From contig NZ_WXVV01000005.1 of assembly GCF_013433315.1 (NCBI RefSeq), positions 62,001 through 126,000 of the forward strand: a stretch of 64,000 nt of DNA. Direction: 5' to 3'. The stretch comes from Pseudomonas crudilactis (GTDB taxonomy: Bacteria > Pseudomonadota > Gammaproteobacteria > Pseudomonadales > Pseudomonadaceae). This document shows positions 28,339 to 37,681 of the stretch, in pieces. The notes under the pieces were generated by a model. That model ran no database searches. It saw nothing but the letters and a program-made list of their open reading frames with translations, and was not told where the DNA came from. The position numbers were made by a program, and so were the translations under genes. The stretch's first letter is position 1. Every line of letters begins with the position of its first letter.

Positions 28339-29329
28339 TTCGCGAGGTGTCCTTGGGGGCTTCGTCACGGTTTTCGAAGCGCTCGTAGGCTTCGACGATC
28401 CGCTGTACCAAAGGATGGCGCACGACGTCTTTGGGCTGGAAGTGCGTGAAGCTGATGCCCGGCACGTCTTTGAGCACTTCGATCACATGATGCAAGCCGG
28501 ACTTGGTGCCTTTCGGCAGGTCGACCTGGGTGATGTCACCGGTGATGACCGCTGTAGAGCCGAAGCCGATCCGGGTCAGGAACATTTTCATCTGTTCGAC
28601 GGTGGTGTTCTGACTCTCGTCGAGAATGATGAAGCTGTTGTTCAGCGTGCGACCGCGCATGTAGGCCAGTGGCGCAACCTCGATCACCTGACGTTCGATC
28701 AGCTTGGCGACGTATTCGAAGCCGAGCATTTCGTAAAGTGCGTCGTAGAGCGGGCGCAGGTACGGGTCGATCTTCTGCGACAGGTCGCCGGGCAGGAAGC
28801 CGAGTTTCTCACCCGCTTCAACCGCCGGACGCACCAGCAGGATGCGCCGGATCTGCTCGCGTTCCAGTGCATCGACAGCGCAGGCCACGGCCAGATAAGT
28901 CTTGCCGGTACCGGCCGGACCGATGCCGAAGTTGATGTCGTTGCCGAGGACTTCCTTGACGTAGCGCAACTGATTCAAGCCGCGCGGGCGAATCATGCCT
29001 TTCTTGGTGCGCAGGGCAACAGAAGCTTCGGCGGGGGCGTGGTTGTCCAGCTCGACCACGGCCGATTCCTGCAGGAACAGGTGAACCGTATCTGGCGACA
29101 GCTCTGAACCTTTGGTTTCCCGGTACAGGCGACGAATCAGATTTTCCGCAGACGTGGTGTGTTTGGGGTCGCCGATCAGCTCGAACTGGTTTCCGCGGTT
29201 GCGGATCTCGATCGTCAGGCGCTGTTCGATCAAGCGCAAATGCTCGTCGAATTGCCCGCACAGATTGGCGAAGCGGCGAGCCTCAAAGGGCTCGAGGATA
29301 AAACGATGTGGTTCTATGGGTGCGTTCAA
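28331..29329 (-). CDS. ybeZ: PhoH-like ATPase YbeZ
   Basis: Cytoplasmic P-loop ATPase/putative RNA helicase that partners YbeY. 332 residues if started at the TTG 29329 (reading [10 protein letters not shown], matching the [10 protein letters not shown] start I recall for P. aeruginosa). A start at 29431 is open but adds unlikely sequence. Walker A is [13 protein letters not shown]; Walker B follows as [12 protein letters not shown], then [30 protein letters not shown]-like N-terminal region precedes the ATPase. Confidence 0.94.
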   Translation of the reverse strand: MNAPIEPHRFILEPFEARRFANLCGQFDEHLRLIEQRLTIEIRNRGNQFELIGDPKHTTSAENLIRRLYRETKGSELSPDTVHLFLQESAVVELDNHAPAEASVALRTKKGMIRPRGLNQLRYVKEVLGNDINFGIGPAGTGKTYLAVACAVDALEREQIRRILLVRPAVEAGEKLGFLPGDLSQKIDPYLRPLYDALYEMLGFEYVAKLIERQVIEVAPLAYMRGRTLNNSFIILDESQNTTVEQMKMFLTRIGFGSTAVITGDITQVDLPKGTKSGLHHVIEVLKDVPGISFTHFQPKDVVRHPLVQRIVEAYERFENRDEAPKDTSRNA

Positions 29330-29429
29330 GGTCGTATTCAGCCGCCCTGGGGCAATTAAGATGAAATCAAGGATAACGCCAGAGGCCTGGGGGCGAAAGC
29401 TCTTAAATATTCTTGTCGTCGACACCGTC

Positions 29430-29500
29430 AAGATCGCAGCCTTCGGCAGCTCCTACAGGGGAATGTAATCCATGTAGGAGCTGCCGAAGGCTGCGATCTT
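29430..29500. repeat. Paired inverted repeat (AGATCGCAGCCTTCGGCAG type)
   Basis: Two perfect 28-base arms (29430-29457 and 29473-29500) with a 15-base spacer, in the 177-base gap between miaB and ybeZ and 7 bases after the miaB stop. A very stable hairpin, different in sequence from the GCGAGC-core REPs. A degenerate relative lies at 48194-48248 and a single arm near 34944. Confidence 0.92.
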
Positions 29501-29506
29501 TTGCAT

Positions 29507-30835
29507 TTATTGGATCAGCGAGCCGCGCAGCGAGTGCGGTTGCGCCGCGTCGATGTGTACATCAGCAAACTGACCAATCAGGGTCGGATTGTCGCAGCGG
29601 AAGTTGACGATACGATTATTCTCGGTACGCCCCTGCAACTCGCCCGGGTCTTTCTTCGAATAATCGGTCACCAGAATGCGCTGGATCGAACCGACCATTT
29701 GTCGGCTGATTTCGAAACCTTGCTGATTCAAGCGATGCTGCAGCGCGTTCAGGCGTTCTTTTTTCAACTCTTCCGGAGTTTCGTCGGCCAGATCTGCAGC
29801 CGGAGTGCCCGGGCGCTGGCTGTAAACGAACGAGTAGGAAAAGTCGAAACCGACGTCGGCAATCAGCTTCATGGTCTGTTCGAAATCTTTCTCGGTCTCG
29901 CCGGGGAAACCGACGATGAAGTCCGAGCTGATGCAGATGCCCGGTACCGCCGCGCGCAGTTTGCGCAGCTTGGATTTGTACTCCAGCGCCGTGTGGTTGC
30001 GCTTCATCGCCGCGAGAATCCGGTCGGAGCCCGATTGCACCGGCAAATGCAGGTGCTTCACCAGCTCCGGCACGTCGGCGTGGGCCTGGATCAGGCTGTC
30101 GGAAAACTCCAGCGGGTGCGAAGTGGTGTAGCGAATGCGGTCGATGCCGTCGATGGCGGCGACGACGCGGATCAGCTCGGCGAGATCAGCCAGACGACCG
30201 TCATGGGTCGTACCGCGATAGCCGTTGACGTTCTGCCCCAGCAGCGTCACTTCACGCACGCCGTTTTCGGCTAGGTGAATGACTTCGGCGACCACGTCAT
30301 CGAACGGCCGGCTGACTTCTTCACCTCGGGTGTAAGGCACCACGCAGAACGTGCAGTACTTGCTGCAGCCTTCCATTACTGACACATAGGCGCTCGGACC
30401 GTCGATACGCGGCTCGGGCAGGTGGTCGAATTTTTCGATTTCCGGGAACGAGACGTCGACTTGCGGCAGCTTGGTGATGCGCGCGGCGTCGATCATTTCT
30501 GGCAGGCGGTGCAGGGTCTGCGGGCCAAAGACCACGTCGACGTAAGGCGCGCGATCACGGATCGCCGCGCCTTCCTGGCTGGCCACGCAACCGCCGACGG
30601 CGATCACCATGTCCGGGTTGGCCAGTTTCAGTTCGCGCCAGCGACCGAGCTGCGAATACACGCGATCCTGGGCGCGCTCGCGGATCGAGCAGGTGTTGAG
30701 CAGGATCACGTCGGCGTCTTCTGCACGCGCGGTGACTTCCAGGGCCTGATGTTCACCCAGCAGATCGACCATGCGCGAGCTGTCGTACTCGTTCATCTGG
30801 CAACCGTGGGTTTCGATGTAAAGCTTCTTGGCCAT
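29507..30835 (-). CDS. miaB: tRNA-2-methylthio-N6-dimethylallyladenosine synthase
   Basis: Radical-SAM methylthiotransferase that modifies i6A37 of tRNAs. 442 residues. The N-terminal UPF0004 domain supplies three cluster cysteines ([10 protein letters not shown] with C12, [19 protein letters not shown]). The radical-SAM domain has [19 protein letters not shown]-terminal TRAM domain (about 375-440) binds the tRNA. First gene of the miaB-ybeZ-ybeY-corC-lnt cluster, although the strong repeat behind it could separate its message. Confidence 0.97.
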   Translation of the reverse strand: MAKKLYIETHGCQMNEYDSSRMVDLLGEHQALEVTARAEDADVILLNTCSIRERAQDRVYSQLGRWRELKLANPDMVIAVGGCVASQEGAAIRDRAPYVDVVFGPQTLHRLPEMIDAARITKLPQVDVSFPEIEKFDHLPEPRIDGPSAYVSVMEGCSKYCTFCVVPYTRGEEVSRPFDDVVAEVIHLAENGVREVTLLGQNVNGYRGTTHDGRLADLAELIRVVAAIDGIDRIRYTTSHPLEFSDSLIQAHADVPELVKHLHLPVQSGSDRILAAMKRNHTALEYKSKLRKLRAAVPGICISSDFIVGFPGETEKDFEQTMKLIADVGFDFSYSFVYSQRPGTPAADLADETPEELKKERLNALQHRLNQQGFEISRQMVGSIQRILVTDYSKKDPGELQGRTENNRIVNFRCDNPTLIGQFADVHIDAAQPHSLRGSLIQ

Positions 30836-30920
30836 GGATTAGGGTCATCACGTGATTCAAAGAACCCGGCATTATAGGGAACAAGCCCGCAGGTTCCTAC
30901 CGCTGCGCGTCCAGCGGCTA

Positions 30921-30929
30921 TGCTATAGT
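30921..30929 (+). promoter_or_regulatory. Extended -10 promoter for the DUF1820 gene
   Basis: TGCTATAGT at 30921-30929 fits an extended -10 element (TGnTATAAT, one mismatch), 40 bases before the ATG at 30969. No good -35 is seen, as usual for extended -10 promoters. Confidence 0.5.
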
Positions 30930-30968
30930 TTGCGCCCTCATTTTTATCCCCGATGTTATCCCCCCGCC

Positions 30969-31298
30969 ATGACCAAACGCGAAGCTCCAATCTATAAGGT
31001 GATTTTCCTCAACCAGGGCCAGGTGTTCGAAATGTACGCCAAGCAGATCTATCAAAGTGATCTGTGGGGCTTTCTGGAAGTGGAAGAGTTCGTCTTTGGC
31101 GAGCGCACGCAAGTGGTCGTCGATCCGAGCGAAGAAAAGCTCAAGGCGCAGTTCGAAGGTGTGGTGCGCAGCTTTGTGCCGATGCATTCGATTGTGCGCA
31201 TCGACGAAGTGGAACGTCTGGGCACCCCGAAAATCAGCGAAGCCCGTGGCGCGGTCGGCAATGTGATGCCGTTTCCGATGCCGATGCCTGAAAAGTAA
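30969..31298 (+). CDS. DUF1820 family protein
   Basis: 109 residues from ATG 30969 (MTKREAPIYKVIFLNQGQ). A small cytoplasmic protein with conserved QVFEMYAKQIYQSDLWGFLEVEEFVFGERTQVVVDPSEEKL and VRSFVPMHSIVRIDEVERLGTPKI, ending in a Pro/Met-rich tail. The family is conserved in gammaproteobacteria; no function is known to me. It is divergent from miaB, with its own promoter. Confidence 0.9.
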   Translation: MTKREAPIYKVIFLNQGQVFEMYAKQIYQSDLWGFLEVEEFVFGERTQVVVDPSEEKLKAQFEGVVRSFVPMHSIVRIDEVERLGTPKISEARGAVGNVMPFPMPMPEK

Positions 31299-31313
31299 AA
31301 CCGAGTCGCCTCA

Positions 31314-31337
31314 TTCGCGAGCAAGCTCGCTCGCGAA
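31314..31337. repeat. Short REP palindrome
   Basis: TTCGCGAGC and GCTCGCGAA arms (9 bases each) around AAGCTC, a single compact REP unit between the convergent DUF1820 and Sel1 genes. It can form a hairpin on either strand and may end both transcripts. Confidence 0.75.
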
Positions 31338-31362
31338 GGGGCCGGAAAGGTCGGCGCAAAAA

Positions 31363-31917
31363 TCAGGGAAGAGGCGAAAACGGCGTACGCCCATCAGCGC
31401 TCTGCAGTTCCATCAGGTATTTACGGAAAATTTGCCCGAGCACCTGGGTCGCGGTTTCGAGATCTTCGCGGGACATTTTTTCGGAAACTTCGTCGGCTGT
31501 ATCCAGCGCGTCTTCAGCGCCGTTGACTGCGGCCATCTTCAGCACGATGTACGCCTGAATGTTGTTGGCCTGCACGCCTTCGCCGTGGAAGAACATCGTG
31601 CCGAGTTTGAATTGCGCCTGTGCGTGGCCTTGCAGCGAGGCCTTTTCGAAATAGCTCAGGGCTTGATTGAGGTCGCGCGGCGCATTCTTGCCATCGTAGT
31701 AGAACTCACCCAACTCGTATTGCGCTTGTGCATCCCCTTCGTCCGCCGCCTTCTGGCAGGCGGCCAGTGCCTGCGTGACGTCTTGCGGCTGAGTATTGAG
31801 GGTGCAACGACCCATCGCCGGGATCAACAACGAGTTGCCGCCTGCTTGTGCATGCGCGAGCAGGGGCTGAAGGAGCAACAGGCAGCCCAAGGCAAGGGTG
31901 CGGCCGGTGCGGTTCAT
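31363..31917 (-). CDS. Secreted Sel1-repeat protein
   Basis: 184 residues from ATG 31917 (MNRTGRTLALGCLLLLQPLLAHAQA), a signal peptide cleaved near AHA-QA. Sel1-type repeats are visible: ACQKAADEGDAQAQYELGEFYYDGKNAPRDLNQALSYFEKASLQGHAQAQFKLGTMFFHGEGVQANNIQAYIVLKMAAVNGAEDA. Such periplasmic solenoids mediate protein contacts; the partner is unknown. It is transcribed alone, away from hemL's 3' side, with a hairpin of hemL 188 bases further right. Confidence 0.88.
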   Translation of the reverse strand: MNRTGRTLALGCLLLLQPLLAHAQAGGNSLLIPAMGRCTLNTQPQDVTQALAACQKAADEGDAQAQYELGEFYYDGKNAPRDLNQALSYFEKASLQGHAQAQFKLGTMFFHGEGVQANNIQAYIVLKMAAVNGAEDALDTADEVSEKMSREDLETATQVLGQIFRKYLMELQSADGRTPFSPLP

Positions 31918-32104
31918 GGGAATCGACTTACCTCTGAAGGGCACGCGGACCCATCGAGGGATCCAATAAGCGCGCATTATGAAATAAGCAGGGCCAACCT
32001 TACAAAGTCTTTACTCGTTTTTCTGCTGCACGGGGAATATATCGCCCACTTTATGGGAGATTTTTAGCAGGAGCGTTGGAAAAACGGCTTGGATGTAGGT
32101 AAAC

Positions 32105-32132
32105 GCTGACGCTGGCGATAGCCAACGTCAGC
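32105..32132 (-). terminator. Hairpin terminator after hemL
   Basis: On the minus strand a 12-base-pair stem (GCTGACGTTGGC with GCCAGCGTCAGC, one G-U pair) closes on a TATC loop 11 bases after the hemL stop and is followed by GTTTACC. The T-run is short but position and strength fit a terminator. Confidence 0.65.
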
Positions 32133-32142
32133 GGTACAGCGA

Positions 32143-33426
32143 TTACTTCAATGCAGCGAAGGCGCGTTCGGCAGCGTCCAGTGTCAGTTTCAGCTCGGTT
32201 TCGCCATGAGCGATCGAGGTGAAACCGGCTTCGAAGGCGCTCGGTGCCAGGTACACGCCACCTTCCAGCATCAGGTGGAAGAAGCGACCGAACAGTGCAG
32301 CGTCGCTGGCCATCACGTCTTCAAAGGTGACGATGTCGTCGGCGCCGCTGAAGTACAGACCGAACATGCCACCTGCCTGGGTAGTCACGAACGGGATGCC
32401 TGCCGCGTCGGCGCGCTGTTGCAAACCGTCGAGCAGGCGCGTGGTGTAGTCGGTCAGCTCGGCGTGGAAACCCGGACGGCTGATCAGGCGCAGCGTGGTC
32501 AAACCAGCGGCCATGGCCAGCGGGTTACCCGATAACGTGCCGGCCTGATACACCGGACCCAGCGGCGCAATGCGTTCCATGATTTCGCGCTTGCCGCCGA
32601 AGCAACCGACCGGCATGCCGCCGCCGATGATCTTGCCGAAGGTGGTCAGATCAGGATTTACCCCGTAGTACGCCTGGGCACCGCCGAGGGCGACGCGGAA
32701 ACCGGTCATCACTTCGTCGAAAATCAGCACCACGCCATGCTTGTCGCACAGCGAACGCAAGCCTTCGAGGAAGCCCGGCGCCGGTGGTACGCAGTTCATG
32801 TTGCCGGCCACCGGCTCAACAATAATGCACGCCACCTCGTCGCCCACTTCAGCGAGCATCTTTTCCACCGCGTCGATGTCGTTGAACGGCAGGGTCAGGG
32901 TGTGTTTGGCGAAGGCCGCCGGTACACCGGCCGAGCTCGGCACGCCTTGGGTCAGGGCGCCGGAACCGGCCTTGACCAGCAGGCTGTCGGAGTGACCGTG
33001 GTAGCAGCCTTCGAATTTGATGATGCTGTCACGACCGGTGTAACCACGGGCCAGACGGATCGCGCTCATGGTCGCTTCGGTGCCGGAGCTGACCATGCGC
33101 ACCATGTCCATCGATGGCACCAGCGAGCAGACCAGATCGGCCATCTCGGTTTCCATCGCGGTCGGCGCGCCGTACGACAAGCCGTGTTGCAGTTGATTGC
33201 GCACAGCGTCCAGCACGTCCGGGTGGCTGTGGCCGAGGATCATCGGGCCCCACGAACCAACGTAATCGACATAACGCTTGTCGTCTTCGTCAGTCACGTA
33301 AGCGCCTTCAGCGTGTTTGAAGAACAGCGGGGTGCCGCCAACGCTCTTGAATGCGCGGACTGGCGAGTTCACGCCACCGGGAATGTGTTTCTGGGCGTTG
33401 GCAAACAGGGTTTCGGAACGAGACAT
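32143..33426 (-). CDS. hemL: Glutamate-1-semialdehyde 2,1-aminomutase
   Basis: PLP enzyme making 5-aminolevulinate in the C5 heme pathway. 427 residues. The PLP lysine is K265 in [14 protein letters not shown]. Other marks are [64 protein letters not shown] and [12 protein letters not shown] with the PLP-contacting Asp. It is the last gene of thiD-thiE-hemL, 17 bases after thiE. Confidence 0.98.
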   Translation of the reverse strand: MSRSETLFANAQKHIPGGVNSPVRAFKSVGGTPLFFKHAEGAYVTDEDDKRYVDYVGSWGPMILGHSHPDVLDAVRNQLQHGLSYGAPTAMETEMADLVCSLVPSMDMVRMVSSGTEATMSAIRLARGYTGRDSIIKFEGCYHGHSDSLLVKAGSGALTQGVPSSAGVPAAFAKHTLTLPFNDIDAVEKMLAEVGDEVACIIVEPVAGNMNCVPPAPGFLEGLRSLCDKHGVVLIFDEVMTGFRVALGGAQAYYGVNPDLTTFGKIIGGGMPVGCFGGKREIMERIAPLGPVYQAGTLSGNPLAMAAGLTTLRLISRPGFHAELTDYTTRLLDGLQQRADAAGIPFVTTQAGGMFGLYFSGADDIVTFEDVMASDAALFGRFFHLMLEGGVYLAPSAFEAGFTSIAHGETELKLTLDAAERAFAALK

Positions 33427-33443
33427 GATCGGGCTCTCAATCT

Positions 33444-34067
33444 TCAGGATTTGAACAATTCGTTGAATGCGCGGGCGCGGCGGGTCACTTCGGCGGTGTT
33501 TTCGGCACCAAACAAACCGTGGACTACCGCGAGCAGGTCGACCCCGTGGGCTACGAGCGGCGCGGCGTTGTCGAGGGTGATGCCGCCAATCGCGCAGATC
33601 GGCAGGTGCAACGTGCGCTTGGCTTCGTCGAGCAGATCGAGGCCGCAGGTCGGCGCGCCGGGCTTGGTGTTGGAATTGAAGAAGCGACCGAAGGCGACAT
33701 AACTCGCGCCTTCTTTGGCCGCTTGTTCGGCCAGCGCGAATTGCGCGTGGCAGGTCGAACCGATGATCGCTTTCGAACCGAGCAGGGCGCGGGTCGGCGA
33801 CAGTGGGCCGTCGGTCTGGCCGAGGTGCACGCCGACGTTGAGGCGCGCGGCCAGTTCGGCGTCATCGTTGATGATCAACTGCGTCTTGTAGCGCTCGCAC
33901 AGATCGCGCAACGCTTCGGCCTCACGCAAACGGCGGGCCTCGTCGCTGCTCTTGTCGCGGTATTGCAGCAGGGTGACGCCGCCTTCCAGCGCCGCCTCTA
34001 CATAAGACAGAAACTTGCCGGCCAGCAATTGGCTGTCGGTAATGGCATACAGGCCACGTAGTTTCAT
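33444..34067 (-). CDS. thiE: Thiamine-phosphate synthase
   Basis: Joins HMP-pyrophosphate and thiazole phosphate into thiamine phosphate. 207 residues. TIM-barrel marks: [83 protein letters not shown] and [11 protein letters not shown]. It lies 18 bases after thiD. No TPP riboswitch (THI box) is apparent upstream of this group. Confidence 0.97.
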   Translation of the reverse strand: MKLRGLYAITDSQLLAGKFLSYVEAALEGGVTLLQYRDKSSDEARRLREAEALRDLCERYKTQLIINDDAELAARLNVGVHLGQTDGPLSPTRALLGSKAIIGSTCHAQFALAEQAAKEGASYVAFGRFFNSNTKPGAPTCGLDLLDEAKRTLHLPICAIGGITLDNAAPLVAHGVDLLAVVHGLFGAENTAEVTRRARAFNELFKS

Positions 34068-34085
34068 CGGGCAGACCTCACGACG

Positions 34086-34883
34086 TTACGAGCAGAAATC
34101 CAGCGGCAGGCGACGCGGGACGAACTGGCCTTTGCCCAGTTGTTCGGCATCGCGCAGGGTGCGCCAGGTGTAATCCAAAGCACTGCGCACAGCACTGGCC
34201 AGGTGTTCGCCCTGAGCCAATCGACCGGCCAAAGCGCTGGCCAATGTGCAACCGGAACCGTGATAGCTGCCCGGCAGACGCTGGCAGACAAAGGTTTCAC
34301 GCAGACCGTCGCGGCTGTACACGCGGTTGTGGATTTCAGTTTCGTCGCCATGGCCGCCGGTGATCAGCAGGTTTTTGACGAACGGCAGGAGTTTTTCAGC
34401 GCACTCGTCCGCGGTGCCTTCGGGCAGTTCGGCGAGAATGCGCGCTTCAGGAAGGTTGGGGGTGGCAATGATCGACAGCGGCAGCAGACGCTCGCGCATC
34501 GCATAGCCGACCTCGTCCTTGCCCAGGCGTCCGCCGCCACCGGCGCGCAGCACCGGGTCGCAGACCACCGGCAAGTGCGGGTGCGCCGAAAGCAGTTCGA
34601 CAACAGTGTCGACCATTTCCAGCGAACCGAGCATGCCCAGTTTCACTGCAGCGACTTCGGAGTCATTGAGCACGGCATTGGCCTGGGCCAATACCCACTC
34701 ACGGTCGAGGACGCGGAAGTCAGTGACATTGACGGTGTCTTGCACGGTCAGGGCGGTGACGGCCGGAGCCGCATGGCAACCCTGCGCGAGCAGGGCTTCG
34801 ATATCTGCCTGCAAGCCGGCGCCACCACTTGGGTCGTGGCCGGAGAGACAGAGGACAACGGGGCGGGAGCTGTAGATATTCAT
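34086..34883 (-). CDS. thiD: Hydroxymethylpyrimidine/phosphomethylpyrimidine kinase
   Basis: Phosphorylates HMP twice for thiamine synthesis. 265 residues from ATG 34883 (MNIYSSRPVVL); a start 7 codons earlier is open but less likely. Marks: LSGHDPSGGAGLQADIEAL, VCDPVLRAGGGGRLGKDEV, IATPNLPEARILAEL, NLLITGGHGDETEIHN and GSYHGSGCTLASALAGRLAQG, the ribokinase-like anion hole and catalytic Asp equivalent. First gene of thiD-thiE-hemL. Confidence 0.96.
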   Translation of the reverse strand: MNIYSSRPVVLCLSGHDPSGGAGLQADIEALLAQGCHAAPAVTALTVQDTVNVTDFRVLDREWVLAQANAVLNDSEVAAVKLGMLGSLEMVDTVVELLSAHPHLPVVCDPVLRAGGGGRLGKDEVGYAMRERLLPLSIIATPNLPEARILAELPEGTADECAEKLLPFVKNLLITGGHGDETEIHNRVYSRDGLRETFVCQRLPGSYHGSGCTLASALAGRLAQGEHLASAVRSALDYTWRTLRDAEQLGKGQFVPRRLPLDFCS

Positions 34884-35229
34884 GGTGCGCGAGCTTACCA
34901 CCAAAGCTGATTTTCGGGTGTGGGTGGAACAGCAAGATCAAAAGATCGCAGCCCGCGGCCGCTCCTGCACTGAGCGCATTCCACTGGAGGCACCGCCGCA
35001 GGCTGCCATCGTTTGATCGACCTGACCAACCGAACAGCTCTAGCTCGCTGCTTTGCTCTGGAACGCCCGTTCTAGAGCCTTTGTAGGAAAAGTTTCGATG
35101 GTGCTCAATGGCCATCAACGGCTATGCTAGTCTGGATCCAAACCAATAACAGGTAATACCGGTTTTACGTCTACTCAAAAGGAATGGGGGGCTTCCTGAC
35201 ACAACCGGATGAGCCACGCTGGGGCTTCA
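34884..35229. other. Intergenic region between thiD and ladS
   Basis: 346 bases with no convincing gene. It holds the divergent promoters of thiD and ladS and a single unpaired repeat arm of the GATCGCAGC type (34944-34969). No THI-box riboswitch or clear sigma-70 site was recognised. TATGCTAGTCTGG at 35121-35133 is a possible -10 region for ladS. Confidence 0.5.
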
Positions 35230-37584
35230 ATGCGCTATTTGCTGATGTTGCTGTTCTGCTTGCCCCTCATGGCGAGCGCCGTCGAATTCGACGAGTTTAC
35301 TCAGAGCCTTCCTCTGGGCCGGTCGCTGCAAGTGTTCGAAGACCCGAGTGGTCAGGCGAGCATTGCCGATGTTCGCGCGCAGGCTGCCGCCGGCAATTTC
35401 AAAGCCCACGATAAAGACACGCTCAATGCCGGTTACTCGCGCTCAGCGTTCTGGCTGAAGATCGACCTGCATTACCGTCCGAGCAATCCCGCTGCCCAAC
35501 GCACCTGGCTGCTGGAGTTGGCGTATCCACCGCTCGATCATCTCGACCTCTATACGGCCGACGCCAGTGGCGACTACCGCCTCGTCCGGCAAACCGGCGA
35601 CGCCTTGCCGTTCGCCAGCCGCGAGATTCGCCAGAACAATTATTTGTTCGACCTTTCATTCAAGCCGGATCAACAGCAAACCGTATATCTGCGACTGGCC
35701 AGTGAAGGCTCGGTTCAGGCGCCGGTAACGTTGTGGTCGAGTACCGCGTATCTCGAAGATCAGCCGGTGCGCCTGTATGTGCTGGGCGTCATTTATGGGG
35801 TGCTGCTGGGGATGGTTGTCTACAACCTGTTCATCTTCCTCAGCGTGCGCGACACCAGTTACCTCTATTACATCTTCTATATCGCCTCGTTCGGCCTTTA
35901 TCAGCTGTCGGTGAACGGCGCGGCGGTGGAGTATTTCTGGCCGGAGAATCCTTGGTGGGCCAACGCGGCTACGCCATTTTTCATCGGCTGTGCGGGGCTG
36001 TTCGGCAGTCAGTTTGCCCGCAGTTTCCTGCAGACCAAAAACCATAGCCGCTGGCTTGATCGCTTGCTGATTGCACTGATCGCGTTCGGCGCGCTGGTGG
36101 TCGGTTTGTCGCTGATGACCAGTTACGCGCTGTCGCTGCGTCTGGCGACGATATTGGCACTGACCTTCACCGTGGTCATTTTTGCCGCAGGGATTCTGGC
36201 CTGGTGGCGCGGTTTGCGCGTGGCACGCTATTTCATCATCGCGTGGTCGGCATTTCTGCTCGGCGGCATCGTCAACACGCTGATGGTGCTCGGCCTGCTG
36301 CCGAACGTATTCCTGACCATGTACGCCAGCCAGATCGGCTCGGCCATTGAAGTGGCGCTGTTGTCGCTGGCGCTGGCCGACCGTATCAACGCGATGCGCG
36401 AGCAGCAGGCGCAGACGCTGTACGACGCCGGGCAGAAACTCGAAGTGCTCAACCAGCAACTGGCGCACAGCAACAAGCTCAAAGATGAGTTTTTGGCGAC
36501 CCTGACCCACGAACTGCGCACGCCGATGAACGGTGTAATCGGTTCGCTGGAACTGATGCAGACCGTCGAGCTGGATCCGGAACTTGAGCAATACCAACAG
36601 ACCGCCGCCGGTTCCGCGCGGGACATGATGCGCATGGTCAACGGCATCCTCACCCTTACCGAATTGCAGGCCGGCAAGCTCAAGGCGTCGCCGGGCAGTT
36701 TCAGCCTGCGCGCAGTGGTTGAAGCGTTGCGTGTGCAGTTCGACGGCAACGCAGCGAGCAAGTCGCTGGACTTCAAGGTCGAGGTGCTGCCAACCCTGCC
36801 GGATCGCCTGCACGGCGACAGCGCCAAGCTCGCGCAATGTCTGGAATGCCTGCTCGATAATGCAATCAAGTTCACCCGTGTCGGTGGGTTGGCGTTGCGC
36901 GTGACGGGCAAACCGTCGACGGGCAATCGTCTGGCACTGTCGTTCGCAGTGATCGACACTGGCATCGGTTTCACCGATCTGGGCGAAGCGACCATGTACC
37001 AGCGCTTCTTCCAGCTCGACGGTTCGATGACCCGCGAATATGGCGGATTGGGCGTCGGCCTGGCGATCTGCCGACAGTTGGTCGAGCTGCTTGGTGGCAA
37101 GCTGACCCATCGCTCCGAGCCAGGGCACGGCAGCCGCTTCCAGCTGGACGTCGAGTTTGAACTACCGGTGGTTGAGCCTGCGCCAAACTCGCTGCCTTCG
37201 CGCGATTGCCTGCGTGCCCCGCAGGACTGCACGGTGTTGCTGGTGGACGACAACAGCGTCAACCAATTGGTGATGCGCGGCATGTTGCTCAAGCTCGGTT
37301 TCCGCGTGCGCACTGCTGATCACGGCGCGGCGGCACTGGACAGCCTGCAGCGGGAAACCTTCGATGCGGTGCTGATCGATTGTCAGATGCCCGCCCCTGA
37401 AGGCACGTCCTTGTGCTGCCTGATTCACGCTATGCCGGGCTGTGCCAACCTGCCGGTGTTCATGCTCGCATTGACCGCCGACCGAGAGCTTTGCGCCACG
37501 GGAGCACCGGTCGATTACCTGAACAAACCGGTGAAATTCGAGGAATTGCAATCCGCACTGGAGCGTCGCGTATTGTGCTGTTGA
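35230..37584 (+). CDS. ladS: Hybrid sensor histidine kinase LadS
   Basis: 784 residues from ATG 35230 (MRYLLMLLFCLPLMASA, signal peptide). Domain order is that of LadS: periplasmic 7TMR-DISMED2 sensor (about 25-160), 7TMR-DISM seven-helix membrane domain (about 180-385), coiled linker, HisKA with H427 in THELRTPMNGVIG, HATPase with GGLGVGLAICRQL, and a receiver domain (about 665-780) with D717 and K766. In P. aeruginosa LadS feeds the GacS/GacA-Rsm cascade, favouring biofilm and opposing RetS, and responds to calcium. The receiver reads DCQMPAPEG where MPxMDG is usual. The position between thiD and an acyl-CoA dehydrogenase matches P. aeruginosa PA3974. Confidence 0.93.
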   Translation: MRYLLMLLFCLPLMASAVEFDEFTQSLPLGRSLQVFEDPSGQASIADVRAQAAAGNFKAHDKDTLNAGYSRSAFWLKIDLHYRPSNPAAQRTWLLELAYPPLDHLDLYTADASGDYRLVRQTGDALPFASREIRQNNYLFDLSFKPDQQQTVYLRLASEGSVQAPVTLWSSTAYLEDQPVRLYVLGVIYGVLLGMVVYNLFIFLSVRDTSYLYYIFYIASFGLYQLSVNGAAVEYFWPENPWWANAATPFFIGCAGLFGSQFARSFLQTKNHSRWLDRLLIALIAFGALVVGLSLMTSYALSLRLATILALTFTVVIFAAGILAWWRGLRVARYFIIAWSAFLLGGIVNTLMVLGLLPNVFLTMYASQIGSAIEVALLSLALADRINAMREQQAQTLYDAGQKLEVLNQQLAHSNKLKDEFLATLTHELRTPMNGVIGSLELMQTVELDPELEQYQQTAAGSARDMMRMVNGILTLTELQAGKLKASPGSFSLRAVVEALRVQFDGNAASKSLDFKVEVLPTLPDRLHGDSAKLAQCLECLLDNAIKFTRVGGLALRVTGKPSTGNRLALSFAVIDTGIGFTDLGEATMYQRFFQLDGSMTREYGGLGVGLAICRQLVELLGGKLTHRSEPGHGSRFQLDVEFELPVVEPAPNSLPSRDCLRAPQDCTVLLVDDNSVNQLVMRGMLLKLGFRVRTADHGAAALDSLQRETFDAVLIDCQMPAPEGTSLCCLIHAMPGCANLPVFMLALTADRELCATGAPVDYLNKPVKFEELQSALERRVLCC

Positions 37585-37593
37585 TAGGGTAAA

Positions 37594-37612
37594 AGCGCCG
37601 CAAATTCGGCGT
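37594..37612 (+). terminator. Weak hairpin after ladS
   Basis: AGCGCCG and CGGCGTT arms with a CAAATT-like loop, then TATGAC, shortly after the ladS stop. Six strong pairs only and no T-run; possible terminator. Confidence 0.35.
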
Positions 37613-37681
37613 TTATGACACTTTGATCGGCTTGGGGGCGGTGCTTAACTGACCGCTCCGGTTGATTCAAGGAGCCCCTTC

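Noticed and set aside
34884..35229. TPP riboswitch upstream of thiD
   Set aside because: No THI-box core (CTGAGA ... ACCTGATCTGG-type) is readable on the minus strand.
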